From an uncultured Verrucomicrobiota bacterium (GTDB lineage Bacteria > Verrucomicrobiota > Verrucomicrobiia > Opitutales > Seribacteraceae), in assembly GCA_902612125.1 (NCBI GenBank), contig CACMBV010000009.1, positions 1 to 64,000 of the forward strand: a DNA stretch of 64,000 nucleotides, written 5' to 3'. Of this stretch, positions 23,889-33,738 are shown piece by piece. The position numbers and the translations under genes are program-made. The first letter of the stretch is position 1. Each line of letters starts with the position of its first letter. The notes beneath the pieces are model-generated. The model worked only from the letters and a program-made list of their open reading frames with translations. It made no database searches and was not told the DNA's origin.

Positions 23889-26800
23889 ATGAAAAAAGCA
23901 GCTTTTTTATTCTTTTCATTTCTTTTATCCCTCGCTCATTTACCTGCCCAGCGTGGTTTGACCAGGATACCGGACACATCCATCAAAGCTCAGCTGGATG
24001 CCTTTATTCTGCCAGAGGGGGCCAAGATCAATCTCTTTGCGAGCGAGCCCGTGGTACGAAATCCCATTCATATGAACTGGGATGCACAAGGCAGATTATG
24101 GGTGGTGGGCAGCCCCTTGTATCCCCATATTAAACCCGGCCAGGAGGAGTCGGATCAGGTGGTTATACTCGAAGACACCACCGGAGACGGAGTGGCAGAC
24201 CAGCATACGGTTTTTGCGGATGATCTTCATATACCCACCGGTGTGCTTCCAGGGGACGGGGGAGTCTATGTCGCCAACAGCAATAATGTCCTCTTTTTAA
24301 AAGATACCAATGGTGATGGCAAAGCGGATCATCGCAAGGTTGTTCTTTCCGGGTTTGGCACGGAGGATACCCACCATATTGTACACACTTTCCGGTGGGG
24401 ACCGGAAGGAATGATGTGGCTCAATCAGTCGATTTATATTCATACCCATCTTGATACTCCTTATGGAATACGCAGATTACTTGGTGGCGGGATGTGGCAC
24501 TATCGTCCGGAAACCCGTCGATCGGAAGTCTTCATGAAGGGATTAGTAAATCCTTGGGGTCATGTTTTTGACCAATGGGGGCAAAGCTTTATGACCGATG
24601 GAGCCGGTGGACAGGGAATCAATTTTGTTTATCCACGATCCGTTTTTGTGGCCTCACCCGGAGCCTCCCGCAGATTACAGGGTCTGAATCCGGGGCAACC
24701 CAAGTTGTGTGGTTTGGAAGTCTTATCGGGTAGTCATATCCCCGTTCATTGGCGTGAGGCATTAGCCTCTCCTGATTTTCGGGGCCATCGCATCAAAACT
24801 TACCGATTGAGTAATAAGGGAAGTGCATATGAATCCAGGGAATATAAAGAATTGCTTGCATCCAGACACGGGGCTTTTCGTCCGATTGATGTTAAAATGG
24901 GTCCCGACGGAGCGATCTATGTGGCCGATTTATACAATCCGATCATTCAGCATGGTGAAGTTGATTTTCGCGATCCCAGACGTGATCATAAGCATGGGCG
25001 GATCTGGCGGATCAGTTTTCCGGAAAATCCTCCAGCCCCTTTTACCAAGCCGGCCAATATGAAGGCCATGGCTCTGGCTGAAGCCTTGCTTTTTTCCGAG
25101 GAGAATATTGTCAGGGAGTTGGCCACCGCTGAATTACGAACCCGTAATCCAGGTAAGATGTTGTTGGCATTAAATTCCCTGAAGCTAGAAGATGATCTTC
25201 ATAAGGTTAGACGAGTCTGGGCAACCCAGGCCCTAAACCGATTGGATATGGGGTTGGCTAAACAATTGACCCAATCGAAATCACCCAAGGCAAGGGCAGC
25301 CGGACTGCGTGCCATTTATTACGATGCAGCCAATAAAAAATACAAAAACTTGCTTTCCATTGCTGAAGAAGCGGTTTCGGATCCATCTCCGCATGTTCGT
25401 TTATGGGGGGTGAGCTTGTTGGCTCAATTGGATGACCCCCAAACTGTCTCCATTGCATTGCGTGCACTGGAGAGTGTGGAAGTTGATGACTTTTTGGACT
25501 TTGCGGTGTGGTCCATCTGCAGGGAACATCGTGACCGCTGGGTGAATGAAATGAAAACCAGGGGAGAGAATCAATTCAACAGCTTGACACAGCTTCTCTT
25601 TGCCTCTTCTGCAATCGGAGAGCCACTGGGTGCTGATCAAATCCTAGCTTCGATTGCCAATGGTAAGATCATGGAAGATAAACAAATTTGGGAAGTTGCC
25701 AATTGGATTTCCAACAAAGGTTCTCCTGCCCATCTGCAAAAATTGCTGGATCTTTCACAGCAAACGAATTCTGTGAGTCAACAGCATGCGTATCTGAATG
25801 CCATGCTTAATGCTAGGAAGATTCGCAAAATCAACCCATCAGGAAGCCTCGAAACGGTTATGAAATTCTTACAAAGCGAGAATGACACGGTTTGGAGTAC
25901 CGCGGTTGAATTGGCTGGTTTATGGAAACTGGACTCTGCCCGCACAAGCCTGGAGACCACCCTGAAACAAACCGATTCCAAGCAGGTAAGAAGGAAAGCA
26001 GCTATCAATGCCTTAATCGCAATGGGTGGAGAAAAGACACGCAAATTTTTGGATCAGCAAATTCAAAATCCACAGGTTTCTTATTCCCAAAAATCAACCT
26101 TGATTAAAGGGCAGATCAAAATTCAGCCAATGTTGGCAGCCCGCCGGGCTACCGCTCTACTTGGTAATCTTCCGGAAGGGCAGGAACCGAACGACTTGAT
26201 ATCTGCGTTTATTTCCAACAAAGGAGCCACGCAGGCTTTGATCAAAGAACTTGAGAATAGCAAACTACCCGAAGTAGTGGCATTGAAGGGGATGCAGTTG
26301 GCGGAGAGCGCACCCACGCGTCCGCAGGCTCTTATCGAAGCATTGCAAAAAGCCGGAGATTTGAAGCCAATGATGATGAGCCTGTCGAAAAAAGAAATGA
26401 TCGCATTAATCGATCGGGTCAAATCCCAGGGTAATGCTACCCGTGGAGAGGCTGTTTATCGTCGTGAAAATTTGCAGTGTGTGGCCTGTCATGCGATTGG
26501 CGAAGTGGGTGGCGTAATCGGTCCGAACTTGGTTTCGATTGGCGCCAGTGCCCCGGTTGACTATTTGATCGAGTCACTCCTTGAACCAAGTAAGAAAATT
26601 AAGGAAGGTTACCATACCAACCTGATCACCCTGAAAAACGGGGACTCTCACGCGGGTGGTATTATGAGTGAAACGGACACGGAAGTGGTTATTCGTGATC
26701 TTACTGGAAGGCATAACCGCGTCGCAAAGAGAGACATCACAAGCCAGACAATTTCCCCAGTTTCCCTAATGCCGGTTGGGTTGACCGCTCAATTGCGGGA

Positions 26801-27323
26801 GGATGAGTTTGTGGACCTTGTCCGATTCATGGTGGAACTTGGTAAGGAGGGAAAGTTTAAAACCGGCACCCAGCGTTTTGCCCGAAAATGGGATGTGCTA
26901 CCCGTCAATTCCGCGAATCCAGGAACCATCCATCATTATGGGGCGAAAATGTTCACCCTGGAATTTGACGGGTATGAATGGCAACCATTCTATGCCATGG
27001 TTGGAGGAGGGATCCCGTTTGATGAAATACCGGTGGCTCTTAATCGAAGGGGGGAGAAATACCAGGTCTTACGCACGCAAGTCGAAGCTGTGAAGAGAGG
27101 AAATCACAAGATGCGGTTGAAGGGTAACTTAGGAGGATTAAATCTCTTTCTTGGAAATCAGGAAGTGGAAATTCCAAGTGGAGGAGAGCAAGCTGACTTG
27201 CTAATTGATTTTAAGCAGCCGGGGAAACAGAGCCTGGTTATGGTGGTAAATGGGGCAGGGACCAAGGGATATTTTGCCCTGGAGGCATTGTCCGAGGACC
27301 TCAGGGTTATTAATACTTTGTAA
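23889..27323 (+). CDS. Exported PVC-type heme-binding (CxxCH) dehydrogenase-like protein with HEAT-like repeats
   Basis: A 1144-residue secreted protein. A signal peptide (to about 20) is followed by a PVC-specific propeller domain (about 30-380: NPIHMNWDAQGRLWVVGSPLYP, DTTGDGVADQHTVFADDL, GPDGAIYVADLYNPII). A helical, HEAT-like repeat region spans about 390-830. A cytochrome c unit follows with CVACH at residues 864-868 and the conserved GGVIGPNLVSIG plus SLLEPSKKIKEGY. The ~140-residue C-terminal beta domain is unassigned. Such proteins are abundant in Verrucomicrobia and Planctomycetes and are thought to oxidise sugars or pass electrons in the periplasm; a specific substrate is not known. 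Confidence 0.88.
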   Translation: MKKAAFLFFSFLLSLAHLPAQRGLTRIPDTSIKAQLDAFILPEGAKINLFASEPVVRNPIHMNWDAQGRLWVVGSPLYPHIKPGQEESDQVVILEDTTGDGVADQHTVFADDLHIPTGVLPGDGGVYVANSNNVLFLKDTNGDGKADHRKVVLSGFGTEDTHHIVHTFRWGPEGMMWLNQSIYIHTHLDTPYGIRRLLGGGMWHYRPETRRSEVFMKGLVNPWGHVFDQWGQSFMTDGAGGQGINFVYPRSVFVASPGASRRLQGLNPGQPKLCGLEVLSGSHIPVHWREALASPDFRGHRIKTYRLSNKGSAYESREYKELLASRHGAFRPIDVKMGPDGAIYVADLYNPIIQHGEVDFRDPRRDHKHGRIWRISFPENPPAPFTKPANMKAMALAEALLFSEENIVRELATAELRTRNPGKMLLALNSLKLEDDLHKVRRVWATQALNRLDMGLAKQLTQSKSPKARAAGLRAIYYDAANKKYKNLLSIAEEAVSDPSPHVRLWGVSLLAQLDDPQTVSIALRALESVEVDDFLDFAVWSICREHRDRWVNEMKTRGENQFNSLTQLLFASSAIGEPLGADQILASIANGKIMEDKQIWEVANWISNKGSPAHLQKLLDLSQQTNSVSQQHAYLNAMLNARKIRKINPSGSLETVMKFLQSENDTVWSTAVELAGLWKLDSARTSLETTLKQTDSKQVRRKAAINALIAMGGEKTRKFLDQQIQNPQVSYSQKSTLIKGQIKIQPMLAARRATALLGNLPEGQEPNDLISAFISNKGATQALIKELENSKLPEVVALKGMQLAESAPTRPQALIEALQKAGDLKPMMMSLSKKEMIALIDRVKSQGNATRGEAVYRRENLQCVACHAIGEVGGVIGPNLVSIGASAPVDYLIESLLEPSKKIKEGYHTNLITLKNGDSHAGGIMSETDTEVVIRDLTGRHNRVAKRDITSQTISPVSLMPVGLTAQLREDEFVDLVRFMVELGKEGKFKTGTQRFARKWDVLPVNSANPGTIHHYGAKMFTLEFDGYEWQPFYAMVGGGIPFDEIPVALNRRGEKYQVLRTQVEAVKRGNHKMRLKGNLGGLNLFLGNQEVEIPSGGEQADLLIDFKQPGKQSLVMVVNGAGTKGYFALEALSEDLRVINTL

Positions 27324-27325
27324 AA

Positions 27326-28138
27326 ATGATTTTTAAAGGGGGTTTTCTTGCAGCATGCAGTTTACTTTTTTTCCAGCTTTCTACAGCTAAGCCAATGATA
27401 GTGGCCCATCGGGGTGCCTCTTTTGACGCACCGGAAAATACCTTGCCTGCCTTTAAATTGGCTTGGAAGCAAAAGGCGGATGCAATCGAAGGAGACTTTC
27501 TTTTGACTAAGGACAATCAGATTGTATGCATCCATGACAAAACGACCAAGCGCTTTTGCCAACAGGACCTAATTGTTGCAGAAACAATATTGAAAGACTT
27601 AAAGGCCCTGGATGTCGGCTCGTGGAAGAGTAAAAAATATGCACAAACTCAGATACCTACCATCGGTGAAGTTTTTGCAACCATCCCTAAAGGAAAGAAG
27701 ATCTTCGTGGAGGTAAAATGCGGTCCCGAGATAATACCACCCCTGATATCAGAAATTAAAATGAGCGATTTGGAACCTGATCAAATTATTCTTATCTGCT
27801 TCAAGGCTGAAGTAATTAGGGAATTTAAACAAAAAATGCCTGAATTCAAAGCGTTTTGGCTATCCAGTTTTGAAAAAGAAAATTTTTGGAAACCTTCGCT
27901 AAAAACCGTGCTTTCCACCTTGAAGAATTGCAATGCCGATGGGCTTGATTCCCAGCATACCATACCGGCTGAATTTTCAAATGCGGTTCTGGAGGCAGGC
28001 TTTGAGTGGCATGCGTGGACCGTTAATGATGTGGGAACGGCAAAGAGACTGGCCAAGCGGGGTATTTATTCGATAACCACAGATCGACCCAAACTGATTG
28101 GTCTGGGCCTTGGCAAGAAGCCTAGCTGTGGAATATAA
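27326..28138 (+). CDS. Exported glycerophosphodiester phosphodiesterase
   Basis: A 270-residue protein with a signal peptide (to about residue 21). The GDPD active-site pattern is clear: MIVAHRGASFDAPENTLPAF (H28, R29, E37), AIEGDF (E55, D57) and VCIHD (H70). The TIM-barrel end has GFEWHAWTVND and ITTDRP. The family hydrolyses glycerophosphodiesters to glycerol 3-phosphate and alcohol. It begins two bases after the PVC cytochrome gene, so both are translated from one message. Confidence 0.9.
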   Translation: MIFKGGFLAACSLLFFQLSTAKPMIVAHRGASFDAPENTLPAFKLAWKQKADAIEGDFLLTKDNQIVCIHDKTTKRFCQQDLIVAETILKDLKALDVGSWKSKKYAQTQIPTIGEVFATIPKGKKIFVEVKCGPEIIPPLISEIKMSDLEPDQIILICFKAEVIREFKQKMPEFKAFWLSSFEKENFWKPSLKTVLSTLKNCNADGLDSQHTIPAEFSNAVLEAGFEWHAWTVNDVGTAKRLAKRGIYSITTDRPKLIGLGLGKKPSCGI

Positions 28139-28200
28139 AGTACCTGTCTTTGCCTTTTTGGATTGGTATTCAAAATAATTCGATTTGAATATGTATCCTC

Positions 28201-30786
28201 ATGCAAAAAGAACCTAGTCTCTCGTATCTAAATTTGAAGCCCGTAAAACTCATGCCCAGCTATCTCATTTGGTTCTGGTGCCTGCTAATGTGCGTCACCT
28301 TTTTGGATGGAGCCAGCTACAAATCAAAACTTCGTGACGACATCACCCGGCCCTACATCAGCAAAGAGTTGTGGCCCAATCCACAAATGGATTGGCAGTT
28401 GAAGAGCGGGCAGATGGAGGTGATGATCAGTAAGATTGGGAAAATGCACGACATTCATCTTCTCACCCATCAATTGAAGCCTGAAGAAGGTAGTTTTCTG
28501 CAATCTGTTCAGTTGAGTTTTAGGGACATACATCCCAAGAAAATAAAACGGGCCGGGTTTAAATTTGGAGTCGTCGGAGTCATGCCGGAGGAATATCGGT
28601 CTAATTTATTTTTAAGCTCAGGCTTTATGGTTGGTGTAACATCCGAAGGAAAACTTTTTGGTCCTGGTATTGAGAGCAAATCTTCCTTGCCCAAGCCCGT
28701 TTTGGAAGATCTTCAGTTAACTCTTGAAGTGGAACATCGAAGTGATCGCCTTGACTATGTCCTGAAAGCCAGCAAAAGCAGCATTGTAGAAAAAAGTGCG
28801 AATACCCTGTTTATCAATAACTCAGTGCACATAAAAAAAGGACTCTTGGGTAATCTTGCCTTGTTTGCTGATTACGCACAAAAGAATCATGCCCCTGCAA
28901 TTGCTGCTGATATTGAGGAATTTCAAACCGATGTAACTTTCAAAGACTGGCAAGTTTCCGGGAATAAAGTGAAAGAAAATTTGAATCAAACATTTGGACC
29001 GATTCTATGGACCCAATATACGCTGCATCGGGGAATTATGAAAATGACGGCTCAGGTGGCTCCGATGGGAAAGAGGAACAAGGAAAAAGCCCATCTCGAA
29101 TTTTGGAAAGAGGGAGAGTGGAAAACAATACAGAGTTCAGAAATTCATAAATATGCAAGCACCGCTCATTTCCGAGTGGAAAAATGGAATGATAAGCAAG
29201 CCGTTCCATACCGTGTGGTCTTTAAGGATGGTGATGAACCGGGTGAATGGAAAGGTACGATTCATCCAGATCCGAAGAAGAAACACACCATCAAGCTGGC
29301 TGTTATGTCATGTATGAAAGACGGTGCATTTCCCAATCATTACTTGCAACAAAATGTAATAGCCCAAGATCCCGACATCCTATTTTTCGCAGGTGATCAA
29401 CTTTATGAAAGCAATGGAGGATACGGGATTGTACGGGCTTATAAGTTGGCAGATGTTGCCCGTGCTTCCCTGAACTATTTACAGAAGTACTGGATTTTTG
29501 GATGGAGTTTCCGGGATGCGATGAGGGATCGACCATCCGTGGTAATTCCGGACGATCATGATGTATATCATGGAAATATTTGGGGGCTGGGAGGAGGACC
29601 GGTCCCCGAAGGAGGAAGCAGGGGAAGTGATGGTGGGTATGAAATGCATGCTGAATGGGTTCGAATGGTGGAACGCACGCAATCTTCCAATTTACCCGAT
29701 CCCTATGACCCAACGCCAGTCCTGCAAAATATTGGAGTTTATTACACCGATTTTAATTATGGAGGGATAAGCATGGCGGTGCTGGAAGACCGTAAATTCA
29801 AGTCCGGACCCGCTCAGGCTGTTGATAAGAAGACACATAAGGGACGGGTTGACCATGTAAGGGACCCGAATCTTGATCCCATGGTTTTGGATAAACCGGG
29901 TTTACATTTACTGGGAGACAGGCAGGAGAAATTTTTGGAGGAGTGGGCGGGAGACTTCCGGGATGCTTCAATGAAGGCAATTCTTTCCCAGTCTCCATTT
30001 TGTGCGGTAGCCACACACCATGGTGGTGGAAAGGACAGCCATATTTTAATTGCGGATTTGGATGCCAATGGATGGCCACAGTCGGGTCGTAACCGAGCGA
30101 TTGAATTAGCGAGAAAGGGTCACGCAATCATGATTCACGGGGATCAGCATCTTGCCACCGTGGTGCAGCACGGAGTGGATGAATGGAATGATGCGGGTTT
30201 TTCTTTTGCGGGTGCCGGGATCTTTAACGGATATCCCAGATTGTGGGCACCAAAGGAAGCGGGCAAAAATCGCCGGCCCGATTCACCTGACTACACGGGC
30301 GAATTTTTGGACGGTTTTCATAACAAGATCAATGTCTGGGCGGCGGCCAATCGAATGGATAAGCAATTTCCGGAGCAAATCAAAAGCGGAGCAACCTCGA
30401 TGCTTGATAAGTTAAATAATTCAGCATCCGGATATGGAATTGTAAAATTTCATAAGCCAGATCAAAAAATCACCTTGGAGAGTTGGCCCATTTACAATGC
30501 CATAAGTTCAGATGTTTCTGAATATAACATGCATGAGGGGTGGCCGATTACCGTTTCCGTGGATCAGCAATATAGCCGAAAACCCATAGGTTTTTTGCCC
30601 GCCATCAAGATGAAACGGAAGAATTTTATCGTTCGTGTAATCAAGGAATTATCAGGGGATTTAGTTTACGCAAGAAGAGTTACGGGAAATATTTTCCGTC
30701 CAAAAATTTTTGAAAAGGGAACTTATCTGGTCGAAGTCGGACAAGCAGGTAAGTGGAAATCCTTCAGGAACCAAAAAATAAGATAA
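28201..30786 (+). CDS. Exported PhoD-like metallophosphatase
   Basis: An 861-residue protein. An ATG at 28252 (residue 18) would give the neater signal peptide (SYLIWFWCLLMCVTFLDGAS); the ATG at 28201 is kept because both are plausible. The N-terminal ~350 residues are beta-rich and unassigned. From about 360 a PhoD-type phosphatase domain follows: KLAVMSCMKDG, ILFFAGDQLYESNGG, VVIPDDHDVYHGNIWG, AVATHHGGG and IMIHGDQHLATVVQHG. Metal-ligand Asp, His and Asn positions are well kept. It probably releases phosphate from phosphodiesters or monoesters outside the cytoplasm, fitting the neighbouring glycerophosphodiesterase. Confidence 0.82.
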   Translation: MQKEPSLSYLNLKPVKLMPSYLIWFWCLLMCVTFLDGASYKSKLRDDITRPYISKELWPNPQMDWQLKSGQMEVMISKIGKMHDIHLLTHQLKPEEGSFLQSVQLSFRDIHPKKIKRAGFKFGVVGVMPEEYRSNLFLSSGFMVGVTSEGKLFGPGIESKSSLPKPVLEDLQLTLEVEHRSDRLDYVLKASKSSIVEKSANTLFINNSVHIKKGLLGNLALFADYAQKNHAPAIAADIEEFQTDVTFKDWQVSGNKVKENLNQTFGPILWTQYTLHRGIMKMTAQVAPMGKRNKEKAHLEFWKEGEWKTIQSSEIHKYASTAHFRVEKWNDKQAVPYRVVFKDGDEPGEWKGTIHPDPKKKHTIKLAVMSCMKDGAFPNHYLQQNVIAQDPDILFFAGDQLYESNGGYGIVRAYKLADVARASLNYLQKYWIFGWSFRDAMRDRPSVVIPDDHDVYHGNIWGLGGGPVPEGGSRGSDGGYEMHAEWVRMVERTQSSNLPDPYDPTPVLQNIGVYYTDFNYGGISMAVLEDRKFKSGPAQAVDKKTHKGRVDHVRDPNLDPMVLDKPGLHLLGDRQEKFLEEWAGDFRDASMKAILSQSPFCAVATHHGGGKDSHILIADLDANGWPQSGRNRAIELARKGHAIMIHGDQHLATVVQHGVDEWNDAGFSFAGAGIFNGYPRLWAPKEAGKNRRPDSPDYTGEFLDGFHNKINVWAAANRMDKQFPEQIKSGATSMLDKLNNSASGYGIVKFHKPDQKITLESWPIYNAISSDVSEYNMHEGWPITVSVDQQYSRKPIGFLPAIKMKRKNFIVRVIKELSGDLVYARRVTGNIFRPKIFEKGTYLVEVGQAGKWKSFRNQKIR

Positions 30787-30806
30787 AGTCCCTTTCCTAT
30801 TAATAG

Positions 30807-32759
30807 ATGAAAAACATCTGCTTTTTTCTACTATTATTTTTTTTCCCATTTGTGGGATTGAGCTCAGCTCCGTTTTCACGCTTTACCGGGAAACAAGCTG
30901 AATGGAAGGGATTTCAAAAGACTACATTTAAAGTTGGTGAATATGAGGCTTTTGTGGTTCAGCCGAGGAGAACGGCTGAGGGCAAACCATGGGTCTGGCG
31001 GGCAAGATTCCCGACTTTTCATAGTGAAATTGATGAAATGTTATTAGCGGACGGATACCATGTCGCTCATATTAGCACGGGTAAAAGACTGGGCAGTCCA
31101 ACTGCCCTGAACATATGGAAACAATTTTATGATCTACTGACGGAGAAGCATGGCTTAAATAAGAAGGTTGTTCTTGAAGGAGTGAGTAGGGGTGGACTTT
31201 ATGTATACAGGTGGGCAAAAGTATATCCTGAAACGGTGGCTTGTATTTATAATGACACACCGGTGTGTGATTTAAAAAGCTGGCCGGGTGGCATGGGGGT
31301 TGGTAAGGGAGCTCAGCGGGAGTGGAAAAGAGTAATTGTAGAATATGGATTTAAAAATGAAGGGGAGGCGATTGCCTACAAGGACAATCCGATTGATAAT
31401 TTACAACCCCTGGTCGATGCGAGAATTCCGATTATGCATATTATCACCGAGGACGATGCAATCGTACCGGCCAAGGAAAATACCTATGTCTTAAAAGAAG
31501 GTCTGGAAAAGCTGGGGCATCCAATCTTCTATGTAATTTCAATTGATAAGGGAAGTCGGGCCAATGGTCACCATTTTGATGTCAAATATCCTCATGTTGG
31601 ATACCACTTCATTCGAAAATACAGTGATTTTTCCAATGAATATCCAATCTATCTCCGCTCTGGATTAAAAAATTCGCAATATGTGTTTTCCAAGGAGAAA
31701 AAGGGGCGGGTGGGTTTTCTGGGTGGTTCGATCACCGAGTCACCCGGTTGGCGTCTGCATGTGGCTGATTCCTTGAAAAAAAGATTTCCACAGACTGAAT
31801 TTGAATTTGTTTATGCCGGGATCAGTTCAACTGATTCGACTTATGGTGCCTTTCGTTTGGGGCGAGATATTCTCTCAAAGGGGAAAATTGATCTGCTCTT
31901 CATTGAATCGGCGGTGAATGAGCTTCATAATTCCCGTACCCGTGACGATATCGTGAAAGCCGTCGAAGGCATCATTTTACAAGCACGCCGACAAAATCAA
32001 TATATGGATATGGTAGCCCAGTATCTTTATGACATGCCATATGTGGAATCATACCGTAAGGGAATTACACCCTGGCAAATTGCAGCCCTTGATCGAATTT
32101 CTTTGCAGTATGGAATCAATGCGATTGATCAGGCAAAACAGGTAACCAGATGGTTTGATAGCAGAGAAATTCCAGCTCAAAAATTTGGCGGGTGCCACCC
32201 AAAACCCGTCGGTCATCAGGCATACGGGGAAATGATTGACCGCTTGCTTGATCATGGGTGGAAACAACCAGTGACTCAATCCCTGATACCGCATCCTGGT
32301 TCCAGAAGATATGATGAACATTCTTATGATCGGGGTCATCTACAGTCCATCAACTCCGCAAAAATAAAGAGTGGATGGAAACTCGTTAAAAATTGGCAGG
32401 GAAGCGAAAAGGGCAGGGTACGTAAGCATGATTTGGGCATTGACTACCTGGAAGCCCTGAGTCCGGGTGCAGAATTATCGGTTGAATTTTACGGGACTGC
32501 GATTGGACTCCCAATGGTGGCAGGTCCGGATGTCGGCGTAATTGAATGGAAGATTGATAATGGTAAGTGGAAATCGTTGGATCAATTTACCAAGTGGAGC
32601 AGAGGGCTCCATATACCATGGATTTATATGCTCGAAAAAGAGCTGCCAGAAGGTAAACATCTTTTGACTTTGTGCACCACCAATCAAAAGAATGATCAGT
32701 CAATCGGTTTTGCCTGTCGCATTCGAGCGTTTGCGGTGAATGGAAAGCAGTTAGATTAA
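30807..32759 (+). CDS. Exported alpha/beta-hydrolase - SGNH hydrolase fusion
   Basis: A 650-residue protein with a signal peptide (to about 20). Residues 30-275 are an alpha/beta-hydrolase, with nucleophile S127 in VLEGVSRGGLYVY, acid region HIITEDDAIVP and a histidine-rich GHHFDVKYPH. Residues 298-510 are an SGNH domain, with block I RVGFLGGSITES (S308), AGISSTDST, FIESAVNELH and GGCHPKPVGHQAYG. The usual DxxH aspartate of the last block is glycine here. Residues 520-650 form a beta-rich C-terminal domain. Two esterase modules on one chain suggest action on a doubly esterified glycan. It starts 20 bases after the PhoD-like gene. Confidence 0.78.
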   Translation: MKNICFFLLLFFFPFVGLSSAPFSRFTGKQAEWKGFQKTTFKVGEYEAFVVQPRRTAEGKPWVWRARFPTFHSEIDEMLLADGYHVAHISTGKRLGSPTALNIWKQFYDLLTEKHGLNKKVVLEGVSRGGLYVYRWAKVYPETVACIYNDTPVCDLKSWPGGMGVGKGAQREWKRVIVEYGFKNEGEAIAYKDNPIDNLQPLVDARIPIMHIITEDDAIVPAKENTYVLKEGLEKLGHPIFYVISIDKGSRANGHHFDVKYPHVGYHFIRKYSDFSNEYPIYLRSGLKNSQYVFSKEKKGRVGFLGGSITESPGWRLHVADSLKKRFPQTEFEFVYAGISSTDSTYGAFRLGRDILSKGKIDLLFIESAVNELHNSRTRDDIVKAVEGIILQARRQNQYMDMVAQYLYDMPYVESYRKGITPWQIAALDRISLQYGINAIDQAKQVTRWFDSREIPAQKFGGCHPKPVGHQAYGEMIDRLLDHGWKQPVTQSLIPHPGSRRYDEHSYDRGHLQSINSAKIKSGWKLVKNWQGSEKGRVRKHDLGIDYLEALSPGAELSVEFYGTAIGLPMVAGPDVGVIEWKIDNGKWKSLDQFTKWSRGLHIPWIYMLEKELPEGKHLLTLCTTNQKNDQSIGFACRIRAFAVNGKQLD

Positions 32760-33146
32760 AATGAATACATTGTTTATCCCTGCTTTATTTACCCTCACAC
32801 CGTCTTTGTAAGGACATTGTCTTACCTAGGAAATGAAAGAATTTGCCGTAGGTCAATCCAAGTGCTTCGTTCTGGATGCAAACTCCGCAACCAAGAGAAA
32901 CCCCTAAGTTTGGTCATTTCGGACTGCAATACCATGTTCAACCAGTCTGGTTTAGATACATTTTCGTAAAAACCCTGAAAAGCCATTTTGTCACTAGCGT
33001 AGTCAGTGCAGGAGTTATTAACATTAACTCTATTTGATTGTATTCATAAATCCTCAAATCAAACTAGGTTGGATTACTTTACACTAGGTCAGGGCCAATG
33101 TTGTCGTGATCACAAACTTAAACAAACTAACCAAAAGGATTCAAAA
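32760..33146. other. Intergenic stretch without recognisable gene
   Basis: About 390 bases between the fusion hydrolase and the SWIB-domain gene. A frame running through 33006-33146 in phase with SWIB is an upstream extension without protein-like character. I see no tRNA, repeat or clear terminator. The leader before the SWIB ATG presumably holds its promoter. Confidence 0.5.
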
Positions 33147-33473
33147 ATGGCAGAGGCAAAAGGTCTGAGTAAACCTGTAAAATTAAAGAGCGATTTATCT
33201 TCATTCTTGGGTGCAAGCGAGCTCCCAAGAACCGAAATAACCCAAAAACTATGGGATTATATTAAGACAAATGAACTGCAAACCCGAACCGAAAATGGAC
33301 AGCCTGAGAACGCGGGTAAATTTATTGTGGCCGATGCCAAGTTACTTACCATTTTCAAAAATACTCACACCACCAGTAAATCGGGTAAGGTAACGGATCT
33401 ACGTAATCTAAAGGAAGGCGAGACCATTAATATGATGCAAATGGCTTCCGTGGTTGGAGCTAATATCGAGTGA
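33147..33473 (+). CDS. SWIB/MDM2-domain protein
   Basis: A 108-residue protein. The ATG at 33147 is chosen because a good ribosome-binding site AAAAGGA (33133-33139) lies seven bases upstream, and the SWIB domain starts soon after. The domain reads LSSFLGASELPRTEITQKLW, DYIKTNELQ, then FIVADAKLLTIFKNT, as in SWIB domains. Stand-alone bacterial SWIB proteins are known chiefly from Chlamydiae and related PVC lineages, where a chromatin or topoisomerase role has been suggested. A strong terminator follows, so this is a monocistronic gene. Confidence 0.88.
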   Translation: MAEAKGLSKPVKLKSDLSSFLGASELPRTEITQKLWDYIKTNELQTRTENGQPENAGKFIVADAKLLTIFKNTHTTSKSGKVTDLRNLKEGETINMMQMASVVGANIE

Positions 33474-33515
33474 CCGTATTCCCAGACCTTTTATCCGCTT
33501 AAATCCGGAATTTAT

Positions 33516-33549
33516 AAACGCACTCCTAACGCATGGGAGTGCGTTTTTT
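33516..33549 (+). terminator. Rho-independent terminator after the SWIB gene
   Basis: A perfect 11-base-pair stem (AAACGCACTCC at 33516-33526 with GGAGTGCGTTT at 33536-33546) and a nine-base loop, followed by further T residues to 33549. It lies 43 bases after the SWIB stop. Confidence 0.9.
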
Positions 33550-33738
33550 AATTGGAAACTTTTCATTTTAGAAAAAAAGTGTGGGGAGAAATGATTTTTA
33601 TATTATTTGCAAGCACATTCAGCTTTGAACGTACAGTATCTATGTTTAATGGGAAAATTTATAAATCAATATTCAATTGAGGCTATGGAATACGGCTACA
33701 GCTGCCTTTTAACATAATACTGGAATCATTGTAGACCT

